DNA from: Ekhidna lutea
GTDB lineage: Bacteria > Bacteroidota > Bacteroidia > Cytophagales > Cyclobacteriaceae
Length of the DNA stretch: 64,000 nt
Assembly: GCF_900188325.1 (NCBI RefSeq)
Contig: NZ_FZPD01000003.1
Location: 248,001 to 312,000 of the forward strand
Reading direction: 5' to 3'
The translations under genes were made by a program, and so were the position numbers. Shown here in pieces: positions 38,701 to 45,948 of this stretch. The notes under the pieces were generated by a model. That model was not told where the DNA came from. It saw nothing but the letters and a program-made list of their open reading frames with translations, and searched no databases. Each line of letters starts with the position of its first letter. Position 1 is the stretch's first letter.

Positions 38701-39926
38701 TGGGTAGACAAAACCAATCAATCAAACGTAAAGCAGAACGAAACGGCTGGCTGGTGACGAACCCCAACCTTAACTCTCCTTTCCAGCAAACGTACGGAAC
38801 AGATATAGATGTCCAGGCAGATATTGAGCCTGCAAAAGATCTAAGAATCCAGTTGACCTGGAATAGAGGTTTGAATAATCAGTATCAGGAAATATTTAGG
38901 TTTGATGAAGAAAGAGACGCTTTCCGCACACTTACCCCATCCAGAAGTGGTAGCTACTCTGTATCGTACTTATCCATTCAGACGGCATTCCAAAAAGATG
39001 GTCCCGGCAATGCATCAGATGCATTTACCCAATTTGAGCGAAACCTGGATGTCGTTCGTGAGCGACTTAATCGCGAAAATCCGGCGGTAAATCCAGCTGA
39101 TACAATTTCATATAATAATATTTCTCAGGATGTGTTGATTCCCTCATTTTTGGCAGCATATTCCGGTACAGATGCAAATAGCATTGCCTTAACACCTTTT
39201 CCTAAAACACCTCTGCCTAACTGGCGATTGGATTTTACGGGACTGGTAAATATCCCAGCCCTTTCAGAAGTGTTTTCATCATTCACTATTTCTCATGGAT
39301 ACAATTCAGCTTACAGTGTATCCAGCTTTACAAACTCCCTGAATTATGGCGAAGATGATATCGGTCTGCAAAACGATATTTTGGATTATCCGCTTGCTGA
39401 TGACGATAGCACGGGAAGATTAGTGCCGGTTTACATCATCAATCAGGTCATGATTTCTGAGCAGTTTGTTCCACTTATTGGATTCAATATCCGAACCAAA
39501 AACAATATTTCAACCCGTCTGGAATTTAGAAAAAGCAGGAACCTGGCGCTCAATATGTCTAATGCACAGGTCACTGAAACCACTAACAATGATATCACGC
39601 TGGATGTAGGCTACTCCAAAGTAGGATTTAAGCTTCCGTGGAAATTTCAGGGAAGAACAATAACGCTTGAAAACGATTTAACCATGCGTGTAGCCGCTTC
39701 TGTTCGCGACAGCAAGACGATTCAGCGCAAAATCAACGATAACAGCACGGTGACTAACGGAAACCTTACCTGGCAGGTACGACCTACAGTAACCTATAAA
39801 ATCAACAGTCAACTCGACTTTACTTTTTATATGGAAAGGAACGTCACAGACCCAAAAGTTTTAAGTTCATACAAGCGTGCAACCACCGCCTTTGGGGTTC
39901 AGTTAAGATTTGGCCTTGCACAGTAG
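32772..39926 (+). CDS. sprA: T9SS outer-membrane translocon SprA
   Basis: A 2384-residue protein, close to the roughly 2400 residues of Flavobacterium johnsoniae SprA. A signal peptide (1-24, ending QANA) is followed by repeated SprA-type segments (for example around DDFENSVTPINIMGWQAW near residue 831) and a long beta-strand-rich sequence ending VQLRFGLAQ. SprA forms the very large single-chain barrel through which T9SS substrates and gliding adhesins cross the outer membrane. It starts at TTG, since no ATG lies before the signal peptide and the first internal Met comes far downstream. The gcvH gene follows. The giant CTD-bearing protein at 8.4 kb is a probable client. Confidence 0.95.
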   Translation: MRVNPYIRFLFAFLILGFWSQANALIFQQQDTVQSDTIGPYEPSKKPTYQPSYRFGDPFSFRSSRSPLFLRDPSQLDMQVQFNPDTTSEDAGVTYSVYENIGALDFRPASFMTFREFNQYNNSQLNREYFKDRSAGLDGESAVSGRSLIPRLYISPVFDRIFGGSYVDIQPNGFVNLDFGARFQRIDNPAIPLRQQKNGSFNFNQQISMNVVGKVGEKLAITANFDNNNTFDFQNNLKVEYTGYEEDIIKRIEIGNVSMPVTNSLMSGAQSLFGIKTELQFGKLYVTTVLSQQRGRNETLTIESGFQGREFEVQASDYEENRHFFLGHFFRDNYEQWLETLPQVTSGVNVTRIEVYVLNRNNDTETTRNIVGFMDLGEGDRLYRENSTGVGEGNGGPTRNGANDIFSNLRVQTADNVDQFIEATYPDFQSAVDYVKITTARKLDLNEYKLNGELGYITLNRSLQSDEILAVAYEYTYNGARYKVGELTEDYQSRSDDEVIYLKLLRPNEINTEIPTWDLMMKNIYSLNAAQISQEGFQLSVIYRDDNTGQDNPSLHEGSRLKDELLVEIFSLDRLNPNGDRQPDGNFDFIEGYTIDPQNGNIIFPVLEPFGSTLESFFIDGEESLVEKYVYDELYDVQKAVAERNSSKNKFVIKGRVTAGSASEITLPGINIAEGSVIVTAGNTPLTEGLDYTVDYNLGRVRILNEGILSSGKTIQVSYEKADLFNFQTRTLTGARFDYRFSDNFNLGATVLHLNERPGGISRYAIGNEPTSNTKYGVDINYQNESRFLTKMVDALPLVSTKAPSTITINAEFAQLLPGTSNIVDGQGTSYVDDFENSVTPINIMGWQAWKLAATPKREFPNAHASRGIDNRYQSAKIAWYTVDNSIFYRAGGNNRPSNISDTDLENHYERAVLPQEIFRQRDQTLVNFNEPIFDVAYFPHERGQYNYNPNFNMESANDDLVEDRWGGITRAISNEVDFSETNVQYIEFWLMDPFIETENGRVKDGNINGFASEDTDGGVLVFNLGKVSEELAPDGKHAFEQGLPVDGEIGEISDWGQITKESYLTNFFENSPGARDNQDIGIDGLKGDDEQLILEQNGIDNVFPAEERDDISADDFRYILDEFYDQQNATIVQRYKSWNGMEGNSPIASSGSQDFIPASSTLPDDENVAPNLDQIVSNEEDYFEFRVPLKPGPNPRGGNLQLNDFIIDQIASPNGESTWYQFRIPLDDDVIEEGNPDISTIKFIRMYMTGWSQPVVLRFAQMRLVGSQWLKYDQTLNEPGLNELPNTQDTKDFTISVVNIEENSTTTTGGVRYVLPPGLDRDIDNTTTQNRRINEQSLQICVEDLKDKDARAVYKTNLGYDLINYGRMKMFFHAESYQNDVVLDDEVTGFIRLATNNKDNPHYYEIEVPLKITPPDPSGNIDDIRRQVWPLENELDFSIKELIGVKAERNRANLPIDVPYTSLSNDGKYKFTVYGNPDLSAVIELMIGVRNPGDDESTSPKSVCIWANELRVTDFDTNAGWAANARVSTKLADLGTISASTRYTSIGFGGIQQRISERARAETRQYDVSANMNLEKFLRPDKTGLVLPMFVSYEKTTITPQFDPLDPDVPLEASLEAFDNSEEREKYRRIVEDRTTRRSINFTNVRKEKVNPDSRSRIYDIENFSFSYAYSDRLTSNVNTHTLLNKTVSGGVNYNFSPATLNLEPFSEAEALSSPYLALIKDINFSPIPSNFSFSTNLRRDFRLTRYYDNELQPLGVDEINYERAFSFARNYGFRWDITKGLGLTYSATANAVIDEPEGIIEGDINTQAEKEYIWDQIFTLGRMKNFNQSVQLNYSLPLNKLPFTDWLSSDARYSVGYSWIAGAINRTRSDTISRSEDELFFGNFISNQRTMGLNARVDMNKLYDKVTFLKNANTPPGRGEKVSPGNKALQFLMMLKSINGSYNINESTSLPGFKPNAFLFGLDSGFNAPGFEFILGRQNQSIKRKAERNGWLVTNPNLNSPFQQTYGTDIDVQADIEPAKDLRIQLTWNRGLNNQYQEIFRFDEERDAFRTLTPSRSGSYSVSYLSIQTAFQKDGPGNASDAFTQFERNLDVVRERLNRENPAVNPADTISYNNISQDVLIPSFLAAYSGTDANSIALTPFPKTPLPNWRLDFTGLVNIPALSEVFSSFTISHGYNSAYSVSSFTNSLNYGEDDIGLQNDILDYPLADDDSTGRLVPVYIINQVMISEQFVPLIGFNIRTKNNISTRLEFRKSRNLALNMSNAQVTETTNNDITLDVGYSKVGFKLPWKFQGRTITLENDLTMRVAASVRDSKTIQRKINDNSTVTNGNLTWQVRPTVTYKINSQLDFTFYMERNVTDPKVLSSYKRATTAFGVQLRFGLAQ

Positions 39927-39946
39927 GGGAGTTCACCGAAGTACCT

Positions 39947-39954
39947 TATTTTTG
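39947..39954 (+). promoter_or_regulatory. candidate -7 box of gcvH
   Basis: TATTTTTG fits TAnnTTTG and ends 26 bases before the gcvH ATG, in the 54-bp gap after sprA. No -33 TTTG is found at the usual distance. Confidence 0.4.
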
Positions 39955-39980
39955 ACGCCCAAATTAAAATTGAAAGGCAA

Positions 39981-40355
39981 ATGAATATTCCTTCTGATTT
40001 GCAGTATACCAAGGATCACGAATGGGTGAAAATTGACGGAGATGTAGCCACTGTAGGTGTTACAGACTTTGCGCAAGGCGAACTTGGAGATATTGTATAC
40101 GTTGAAATAGAAACCGAAGGTGAATCACTTGACACTGGGGAGGTTTTTGGAACAGTCGAAGCTGTAAAAACAGTATCTGACCTGTTCATGCCCCTGTCTG
40201 GAGAAGTAATAGAGATAAATGAAGCTCTCGAATCAAACCCCGAGGTAGTAAACAGCGATCCATACGGAGATGGCTGGATGATAAAGATAAAGATTTCAGA
40301 CAAAGGAGATCACCTGATTTCTGCCGAAGAATATAAGGCAGAAGTAGGGGGTTAA
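39981..40355 (+). CDS. gcvH: glycine cleavage system H protein
   Basis: A 124-residue lipoyl carrier that shuttles the aminomethyl group between the P, T and L proteins when glycine is broken down. The lipoylated lysine is K63 in FGTVEAVKTVSDL; the N-terminal YTKDHEWVK and the DPYGDGWMIKI segment near 92 are standard. An AAAGGC purine-rich site precedes the ATG. P, T and L genes are not in the window. Glycine made by Tdh/Kbl (16-18.6 kb) is a possible substrate for the complex. Confidence 0.96.
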   Translation: MNIPSDLQYTKDHEWVKIDGDVATVGVTDFAQGELGDIVYVEIETEGESLDTGEVFGTVEAVKTVSDLFMPLSGEVIEINEALESNPEVVNSDPYGDGWMIKIKISDKGDHLISAEEYKAEVGG

Positions 40356-40403
40356 GGAATTTTGGAATGTTTTTTGCATGTATTTGGTAAATACCTTCGT
40401 CCT

Positions 40404-40436
40404 TTTGGTATATAAAAAATGAAGGACATATATTTG
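40404..40436 (+). promoter_or_regulatory. Bacteroidota-type promoter of tonB
   Basis: A -33 TTTG (40404-40407) and a -7 TATATTTG (40429-40436), separated by 21 bases, fit the Bacteroidota consensus well. The -7 ends 26 bases before the tonB ATG, and an AGAAGGA purine run sits just before the start. This is the best promoter match I found in the window. Confidence 0.6.
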
Positions 40437-40462
40437 ATGTTCAACTTCACAAAAGAAGGAAT

Positions 40463-41140
40463 ATGGAACCGAAAAAAAATCCGAAAATAGACCTTTCCAG
40501 GCAGTCAGGCTTGTTCCTGAATATTGGAATGGCAGCCAGTTTATTACTGGTAATTGTGGCTTTCGAATGGAGGTCTTATGATGATTCAGGACTGATGGAC
40601 CTGGGTAACGTGGATGATGATTTTGAAGATATCATCGATATTCCACCTACGGAGCAACCACCTCCACCTCCACCAAAAGTTCAAATTCCGGAAATCATAG
40701 AAGTTCCTGATGAAGAAGAAATCGAGGAAGAGATTGAAGTGGAGCTCGATGTGGAAGTAACTGAAGAAACTGTTGTGGAAGAGATCATTTTTGAAGAAGC
40801 TCCTGAAGAGGAGAATGTAGATGAGATTTTCACAATTGTTGAGGAGTCCGCATCATTCCCTGGAGGAATTACAGCATTCTATCAGTATCTCAAGAAAGAA
40901 CTTAAGTACCCGCGTCAGGCTCAAAGAATGGGTATTGAAGGACGTGTGTTTGTTCAGTTCGTAGTGGAAAGAAATGGAGAGCTCACAGACATTCACGTAG
41001 TGAAAGGTATTGGAGCTGGATGTGATGAAGAAGCAGTGAGAGTACTTAAAGAATCTCCTAAGTGGAAACCAGGTAAGCAACGAGGTAAGCCTGTAAGACA
41101 AAAAATGATTCAGAATATTCTATTTAAGTTCTCGAACTAA
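40463..41140 (+). CDS. tonB: TonB-family energy transducer
   Basis: A 225-residue inner-membrane protein. It has a short cytoplasmic N terminus, one membrane helix (about 17-34), a periplasmic linker (40-130), and a TonB C-terminal domain (about 138-225) with the Bacteroidota pattern YPRQAQRMGIEGRVFVQFVV and KWKPGKQRGKPVRQKM. It would pass proton-motive force to TonB-dependent receptors. The linker has a short proline run (PPPPPP, 66-71) but is mostly Glu/Asp, unlike the Pro/Lys linker of E. coli TonB. No exbB or exbD is adjacent. A strong terminator follows. Confidence 0.9.
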   Translation: MEPKKNPKIDLSRQSGLFLNIGMAASLLLVIVAFEWRSYDDSGLMDLGNVDDDFEDIIDIPPTEQPPPPPPKVQIPEIIEVPDEEEIEEEIEVELDVEVTEETVVEEIIFEEAPEEENVDEIFTIVEESASFPGGITAFYQYLKKELKYPRQAQRMGIEGRVFVQFVVERNGELTDIHVVKGIGAGCDEEAVRVLKESPKWKPGKQRGKPVRQKMIQNILFKFSN

Positions 41141-41166
41141 ATAGATTAGATTAAAAATAGATGAAG

Positions 41167-41196
41167 AGCCCCGTGTGAAAGCATGGGGCTTTTTAT
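41167..41196 (+). terminator. rho-independent terminator after tonB
   Basis: A 9-bp stem (AGCCCCGTG at 41167-41175 with CATGGGGCT at 41182-41190, one G-T pair) and loop TGAAAG are followed by a T-rich run. The A-rich left flank is weak, so it acts mainly for tonB, though the convergent gene also ends nearby. Confidence 0.85.
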
Positions 41197-41259
41197 TTGT
41201 CGTCAAATTCAACCCACCTTCTAGCTTAAAGAAACCAACATTGAAGTTAAATGGATCAA

Positions 41260-43845
41260 TTACCAGCTTTGATCCTGCAGCTCCTGCTTTCTTACCTCGT
41301 AGACTTCTTTGAATGACTTAAACTCATCCGCTTCAAGCAAAGAAGCCAACCTTTCCAGCGTCTGATCAGCATAATCAACAAGATTCCAATCCAATGCTGC
41401 AAACACATATTTTTTAAGAAGAGTGGTACTGTAGGGATTAATTTCAATGGCGTCTACGAGTATTTCATATCCCCCAGAGGCTTCTCTTTCACCAAGCTCA
41501 TTAACAACTTGTATCACTTGTTGCTCATGAAAAGCATTCATTCTCCCTAAAGCAATAAGTTGGTCGTTGGATAAGGTATCCAGGTTCTGAATTGTTCGAT
41601 TCTTCGGTGCGGGAGGTTGATAATTATCTAGTCGTTCTAAAAATGTATTTGCCTGATCTGTTAACTCAGGATGTTTTTTCAAAACACGTAGCAATTCATC
41701 TGGGATGCTTGAATGTTTACCCATTCTTGCAAGCGCTTCCAGCCGGCTCAGCTGAGACTTAGTATGTTTTACTTCAATTGCTCGGTCAAAAAAATCAATG
41801 GCCAACTGATAAGCCTCCTGATCAAGAGCAAATTTTCCGAGCGCATCAAGAAATTCTCCCTTATAATATTGGTGAGCACTTGCCTGAAGGTAATCCAGCA
41901 CTAAAAAAGCCTGATTTATTTTCCCCCTTTTGTAAAGGTTCAATGCCAGCGCTTTTCTAAGTCTGTTGGTAAGTGTTCCATCTGAAGAATTTTCAACTTC
42001 GGTTCGAATCAATGTCTCAACAGAATCATGTCTGAAAAGGTGAGCGCTGTTAAGCAAATAAGCCTGTTTGTGAAGAGCAGCTGCAGCTTTGAGGCCATTC
42101 ATTTCAAAATCAAGTACTGTAGCAGGAGTTTGTGTTGAAAGAATATTATTTTTCACACCGAAGTTTCCTTTGGAGTAGTCTTCGATTATTGAAGTTGAAT
42201 CCACCACCTCCAATTTTTTAAGGACATTCCATTTGTTGATTTGCGGGGCATTGTTCCATTTGTCCGATGGCTTGGATTTGATGAAATAGTCAAGGGATTT
42301 GTTGAGATCATTCTTCTGCATATACAGTACTCCCAGGTTGTTTTCAATTTCCCCGCTCGAGCTACTTCGTAGAGCTTCTTCATAAATGGCCTGCACTTTA
42401 TTTGGGTTGATTTCAGCATCCAGATTACCATAGTTGATCCAGGCGTATGGTGATGGAAATCGTTGTGCAGCATTGTGGAAATACATTTTTGACGCGTATT
42501 CTGCACCCTTTCTTTTTTCTTCCCATCCTAGCATGTAATTAGGGTAGTGGGTATTGTAGCCCAGAAAACTTGACTGGAGAAGATACTCTTTGGCCAATAG
42601 CGGACTTTCATTCGTTTCAGCTTCCTTTGCCAAATAATTGTAGTATCCAGACTTCAACAAATTGTAAGGTAACTGGCCAGAGAGAAAATAGAAGGCAAGC
42701 ACTGCAAATACACCGCCTAACCTTGCGCTGGCATAGGGGAAATTTCGCTCCTTGTAAACAATTTTATGTACCTCAAAACCCTTAATAAGGGGATCAATGA
42801 AATTGCCAATGATATAAAGAAAAAACAGCGCCCCAAAACCAATATGGAAATAGAGGATGAAATAGTGAAAAGCCTGATAAACTGCATCATTTCCCCTGAT
42901 CATTTGATGGGAAACAAAAAGCATCATGATTAAACCAAGGCTGATGGCAATCAACTTGAAAGTGCTTTCGGGAAAATATTTCTGAACTAATCCTCTTTTA
43001 TGTTTCAGTGACCACATGCTCACTGCTCCAGTTATGACAAGCAAAATGAATGGGTCAAAAAAGAAAAAACTGTTTTCGTATAACCCCGACTTGTTTAAGT
43101 AATAGAGTGTCAGATTACTCAAATAAATAAGTGAAAGGATAAGAAAATGTGTGTGATTACTTCTTCCGCCCTTTCCGGAGGTCACTACGAATAAAACCCC
43201 AAAAATGAGCTCTTCAGATACAATGAATAAGAAAAGCAGACCGCAAATGGTAAATCCAAACAATGAGTTTGCGATAAAGTGATCTGTAAAAAGTGTTGCA
43301 TCATCTATGCCCAATAATAAGGAGCCGCTAAGCAATAGCATAATACCAAGCCTTAGCATAAAGCCTGTCGATTTTTTGTACTCATGAAAGATGACCAGCG
43401 GGGCAATCAAAAGGACGGATGGAATTAGTATGACTAACCTTGATTGAATACCAAAGAGCCCAACTTCAAATAAGTTTAGCCTGTTTAGGAATAGTGCAAA
43501 CAATGCAACTACAGCAAAAAAGACATATCGATGAAGGTAGGTGGAAGTTACCAGTGTAAGGCAAACCGCAATCCATATTGCGCTCATTATAACTTTGTCT
43601 AACAGTATATTGCGATGAATCTCACCTCCGGAATATTGTTCACTCAGGAGGTATTTTTCGCCGGTTATTACATGACTCATCAGATCAGTTTCCAACGTCC
43701 AGGCAGGAAATTCAATTACTTCTGCTGTGGTGGTTACTTCCCAGTCTATGGCTAGATCATAGCCACTTGCGTAACACGATAGCATAATAGCCATGCTTAA
43801 AAGAAAAGTACCGGAAAGAGTTTTTTTGAAGGTGCGATTCACCAT
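41260..43845 (-). CDS. large membrane protein with C-terminal TPR half, unknown function
   Basis: An 861-residue protein I do not recognise. Residues 1-390 hold about 11-12 hydrophobic segments (for example SAIWIAVCLTLVTSTYL near 90 and YFILYFHIGFGALFFLYII near 335). Residues 400-861 are helical repeats of TPR type (SSGEIENNLGVLYMQKNDLNKS-like units, then YQLAIDFFDRAIEVK). The first hydrophobic segment (8-28) could be a signal anchor. Its ATG shares one base with the gatC stop (TAATG), so it is translated after gatC. The layout of a polytopic domain plus TPR half recalls oligosaccharyltransferase-like or O-antigen ligase-like proteins, but no catalytic motif is visible and I would not assign one. 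Confidence 0.75.
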   Translation of the reverse strand: MVNRTFKKTLSGTFLLSMAIMLSCYASGYDLAIDWEVTTTAEVIEFPAWTLETDLMSHVITGEKYLLSEQYSGGEIHRNILLDKVIMSAIWIAVCLTLVTSTYLHRYVFFAVVALFALFLNRLNLFEVGLFGIQSRLVILIPSVLLIAPLVIFHEYKKSTGFMLRLGIMLLLSGSLLLGIDDATLFTDHFIANSLFGFTICGLLFLFIVSEELIFGVLFVVTSGKGGRSNHTHFLILSLIYLSNLTLYYLNKSGLYENSFFFFDPFILLVITGAVSMWSLKHKRGLVQKYFPESTFKLIAISLGLIMMLFVSHQMIRGNDAVYQAFHYFILYFHIGFGALFFLYIIGNFIDPLIKGFEVHKIVYKERNFPYASARLGGVFAVLAFYFLSGQLPYNLLKSGYYNYLAKEAETNESPLLAKEYLLQSSFLGYNTHYPNYMLGWEEKRKGAEYASKMYFHNAAQRFPSPYAWINYGNLDAEINPNKVQAIYEEALRSSSSGEIENNLGVLYMQKNDLNKSLDYFIKSKPSDKWNNAPQINKWNVLKKLEVVDSTSIIEDYSKGNFGVKNNILSTQTPATVLDFEMNGLKAAAALHKQAYLLNSAHLFRHDSVETLIRTEVENSSDGTLTNRLRKALALNLYKRGKINQAFLVLDYLQASAHQYYKGEFLDALGKFALDQEAYQLAIDFFDRAIEVKHTKSQLSRLEALARMGKHSSIPDELLRVLKKHPELTDQANTFLERLDNYQPPAPKNRTIQNLDTLSNDQLIALGRMNAFHEQQVIQVVNELGEREASGGYEILVDAIEINPYSTTLLKKYVFAALDWNLVDYADQTLERLASLLEADEFKSFKEVYEVRKQELQDQSW

Positions 43846-44132
43846 TAATCGATCACTTTAGGAACTGTGAAATATTCTGAATTATGTTTCGGTGCATTTT
43901 TAAGGGCATCTTTTCTGGGTAGGTGCGGTTTTGGTTTGTCGTCTCTGAATGCATTTATTTCGGAGGACATGGTGGTAAGTGGTTCAACTCGCTCCGTATC
44001 AACCTCACTTAATTTATCCACCCAGTCCACCATTTTCTGAAGGTCATTCATTATTTGATCTTCGTCTTCACTGCCAAATTCTAATCTTGCCAGGTGAGCT
44101 GTCTTCCGGACGATCTCTTTTGTGATTTTCAT
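43845..44132 (-). CDS. gatC: Asp/Glu-tRNA amidotransferase subunit C
   Basis: A 95-residue protein from the ATG at 44132 (an in-frame TTG nine bases upstream is less likely). GatC wraps around GatA and GatB and stabilises the GatCAB complex. The N-terminal helix motif VRKTAHLARLEF and the C-terminal PHLPRKDALKNAPKH, then YFTVPKVI, are standard. It lies between plsC (15-bp gap) and the 861-residue membrane protein (one-base overlap). gatA is at 25.8-27.3 kb, so subunits of one complex are not co-transcribed. Confidence 0.92.
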   Translation of the reverse strand: MKITKEIVRKTAHLARLEFGSEDEDQIMNDLQKMVDWVDKLSEVDTERVEPLTTMSSEINAFRDDKPKPHLPRKDALKNAPKHNSEYFTVPKVID

Positions 44133-44147
44133 AGATGTCAAATGTAG

Positions 44148-44876
44148 CTATTCAGGTTTGCTCTTTATTAATTCTGTTTGAATGACACGAAATACCTCAT
44201 CCTTAAGTTTCTTCAGAGCTTCATCATCTGAGCCGTCGGGCCAAATGGGTTCGTGATAAATAATCCTGCACTTTCTCCATCTTATGTTTATGATGTCATC
44301 ATCTCTTAGAATCCGATAATTGTCTGGCATGGTTACCGGGATGATCGGCAGATTATTTTCAATTGCCAAACGAAAAGCACCATCTTTAAACTCTTTCATG
44401 TTTGGATAATGTTCCATACGGATACCACCTTCCGGGAAGAAGCCGAGATTGAATCCATTTTTTATTTGATCCCTCGCCTTAACGAGGCTTTGTGCCCTGC
44501 TTCTGTAACTCGAACGATTCACGGTAATGTGTAGTGTACGATACATGTACCCAAACAGCGGAATTCTTGCCAATGAGCTTTTACCAACAAACTTAAATGC
44601 AAGCGGGAAAAGTCCTAAAATAGGAATGTCAAGGTATGAAAAGTGATTCGCGCATAGGATATACTGTTGCGTTTTATCCAGGGTAAATCGCCAATCTATC
44701 TTCACAGGGATAAACGCCATTTTCAAAAAACACCAAGCCCAAATGCAGTTGATTTTGAGAGCGACTTTGTGTAAACCCCTAAAAGGGACCATTAAAATTA
44801 ATGGTATGATAAGTATGGCGAAAAAGAAGACTATAGAAAATATAGCCCAGAACGAGTACAAACGTCTTAAAATCAT
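44148..44876 (-). CDS. plsC: 1-acyl-sn-glycerol-3-phosphate acyltransferase (PlsC family)
   Basis: A 242-residue membrane-bound acyltransferase. One or two hydrophobic segments (about 8-32 and 42-58) precede the acyltransferase domain with the catalytic NHFSYLD motif (H78 and D83, HX4D) and the substrate motif FPEGGIRM (near 152-159), then a P-V-T-M segment (IIPVTMP). It adds the second acyl chain to lysophosphatidate in phospholipid synthesis. First gene of the minus-strand group plsC-gatC-membrane TPR protein. Related lysophospholipid acyltransferases look the same, so the exact acceptor is not proven. Confidence 0.87.
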   Translation of the reverse strand: MILRRLYSFWAIFSIVFFFAILIIPLILMVPFRGLHKVALKINCIWAWCFLKMAFIPVKIDWRFTLDKTQQYILCANHFSYLDIPILGLFPLAFKFVGKSSLARIPLFGYMYRTLHITVNRSSYRSRAQSLVKARDQIKNGFNLGFFPEGGIRMEHYPNMKEFKDGAFRLAIENNLPIIPVTMPDNYRILRDDDIINIRWRKCRIIYHEPIWPDGSDDEALKKLKDEVFRVIQTELIKSKPE

Positions 44877-45001
44877 ATTGCCGGTTAGGTATGCAATTGG
44901 GCCACTAAATTAGCCCCAAAATCCAGTCGGTAGAAAAAAAAGAGCAGCTCTCTAATTTTTAGATACTTTCGTGAATTAATGATCATAAAATCGATATCAC
45001 C

Positions 45002-45925
45002 GTGAGTCTATTAAAAGTAGAAAATATAACTAAGACGTACAGCGCACATCAGGCGCTCACCAACATAAGTATGGAAATCCCTCCCCAAACGATTTTTGGA
45101 TTGTTAGGGCCTAATGGTGCGGGAAAAACCACACTTATCCGCATTATTAATCAAATCATAGAGGCCGATCAAGGGGAAATCTTATTTGACGGTCAGCCAT
45201 TGAGCATCAACCATATTCGCAATATCGGATATCTTCCTGAGGAGCGTGGTTTGTATAAAAAAATGAAAGTCGGCGAGCAGTTGGTTTACCTGGGGCAGCT
45301 TCGTGGGTTGTCCTTGAAGGAGTCTTCAAAAAGAGGTAAGGCATGGTGTGAAAAATTGGATATCATTGATTGGTGGGGGAAGAAAGTCGAAGACCTTTCC
45401 AAAGGGATGGCTCAGAAGATTCAGTTCATCGCAACTGTGATGCACGAGCCTAAACTCATAATTCTGGACGAGCCATTTTCAGGTTTTGACCCTATTAACG
45501 CCAACCTAATCAAAGATGAAATACTTGAGCTGAGAGAAAAAGGCGCAACGATCATTTTTTCCACACATAGAATGGAATCTGTAGAGCAGCTATGTGATCA
45601 TGTGGCTATGATCAATAAATCGGAAAAAATTCTGGATGGATCGAAGGCAGAGATCAAAGAACAGTTTCGTGATGGTACCTACTATGTGGAGTACAAAGAA
45701 GGCGAAATAAAAGCCGGAACTGGATTTGAGATATTAAATACAGAGGAGATAGGAAGGGGATTGAAAAAATCATTAATTCAATACTCTCCAGAGGGAAATC
45801 CAAACGAACTATTAAAAGCCCTTATCGGGCAAGTAGAGATTCATTCATTTGTGGAGCGAATCCCAAGTATGAATGATATTTTCATCTCCCTTGTAAAAGG
45901 AAATCCGGAATTAGTAGAAGCTTAA
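45002..45925 (+). CDS. ABC transporter ATP-binding protein (NatA-like)
   Basis: A 307-residue ATPase with Walker A GPNGAGKT (36-43), Q loop within RNIGYLPEERGLY, signature LSKGM (near 131-135), Walker B LIILDEP and the switch His in FSTHRM. The C-terminal 80 residues form an added domain (DUF4162-like), usual in NatA-type exporters. It starts at GTG. It is divergent from plsC, with a 125-bp gap that holds TACTTTCG at 44964-44971, one base off the -7 consensus. Partner permease follows 23 bp later. Substrate (Na+ or a drug/peptide) is unknown. Confidence 0.9.
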   Translation: MSLLKVENITKTYSAHQALTNISMEIPPQTIFGLLGPNGAGKTTLIRIINQIIEADQGEILFDGQPLSINHIRNIGYLPEERGLYKKMKVGEQLVYLGQLRGLSLKESSKRGKAWCEKLDIIDWWGKKVEDLSKGMAQKIQFIATVMHEPKLIILDEPFSGFDPINANLIKDEILELREKGATIIFSTHRMESVEQLCDHVAMINKSEKILDGSKAEIKEQFRDGTYYVEYKEGEIKAGTGFEILNTEEIGRGLKKSLIQYSPEGNPNELLKALIGQVEIHSFVERIPSMNDIFISLVKGNPELVEA

Positions 45926-45948
45926 AATCACCAAAAGACCTAATTGAA

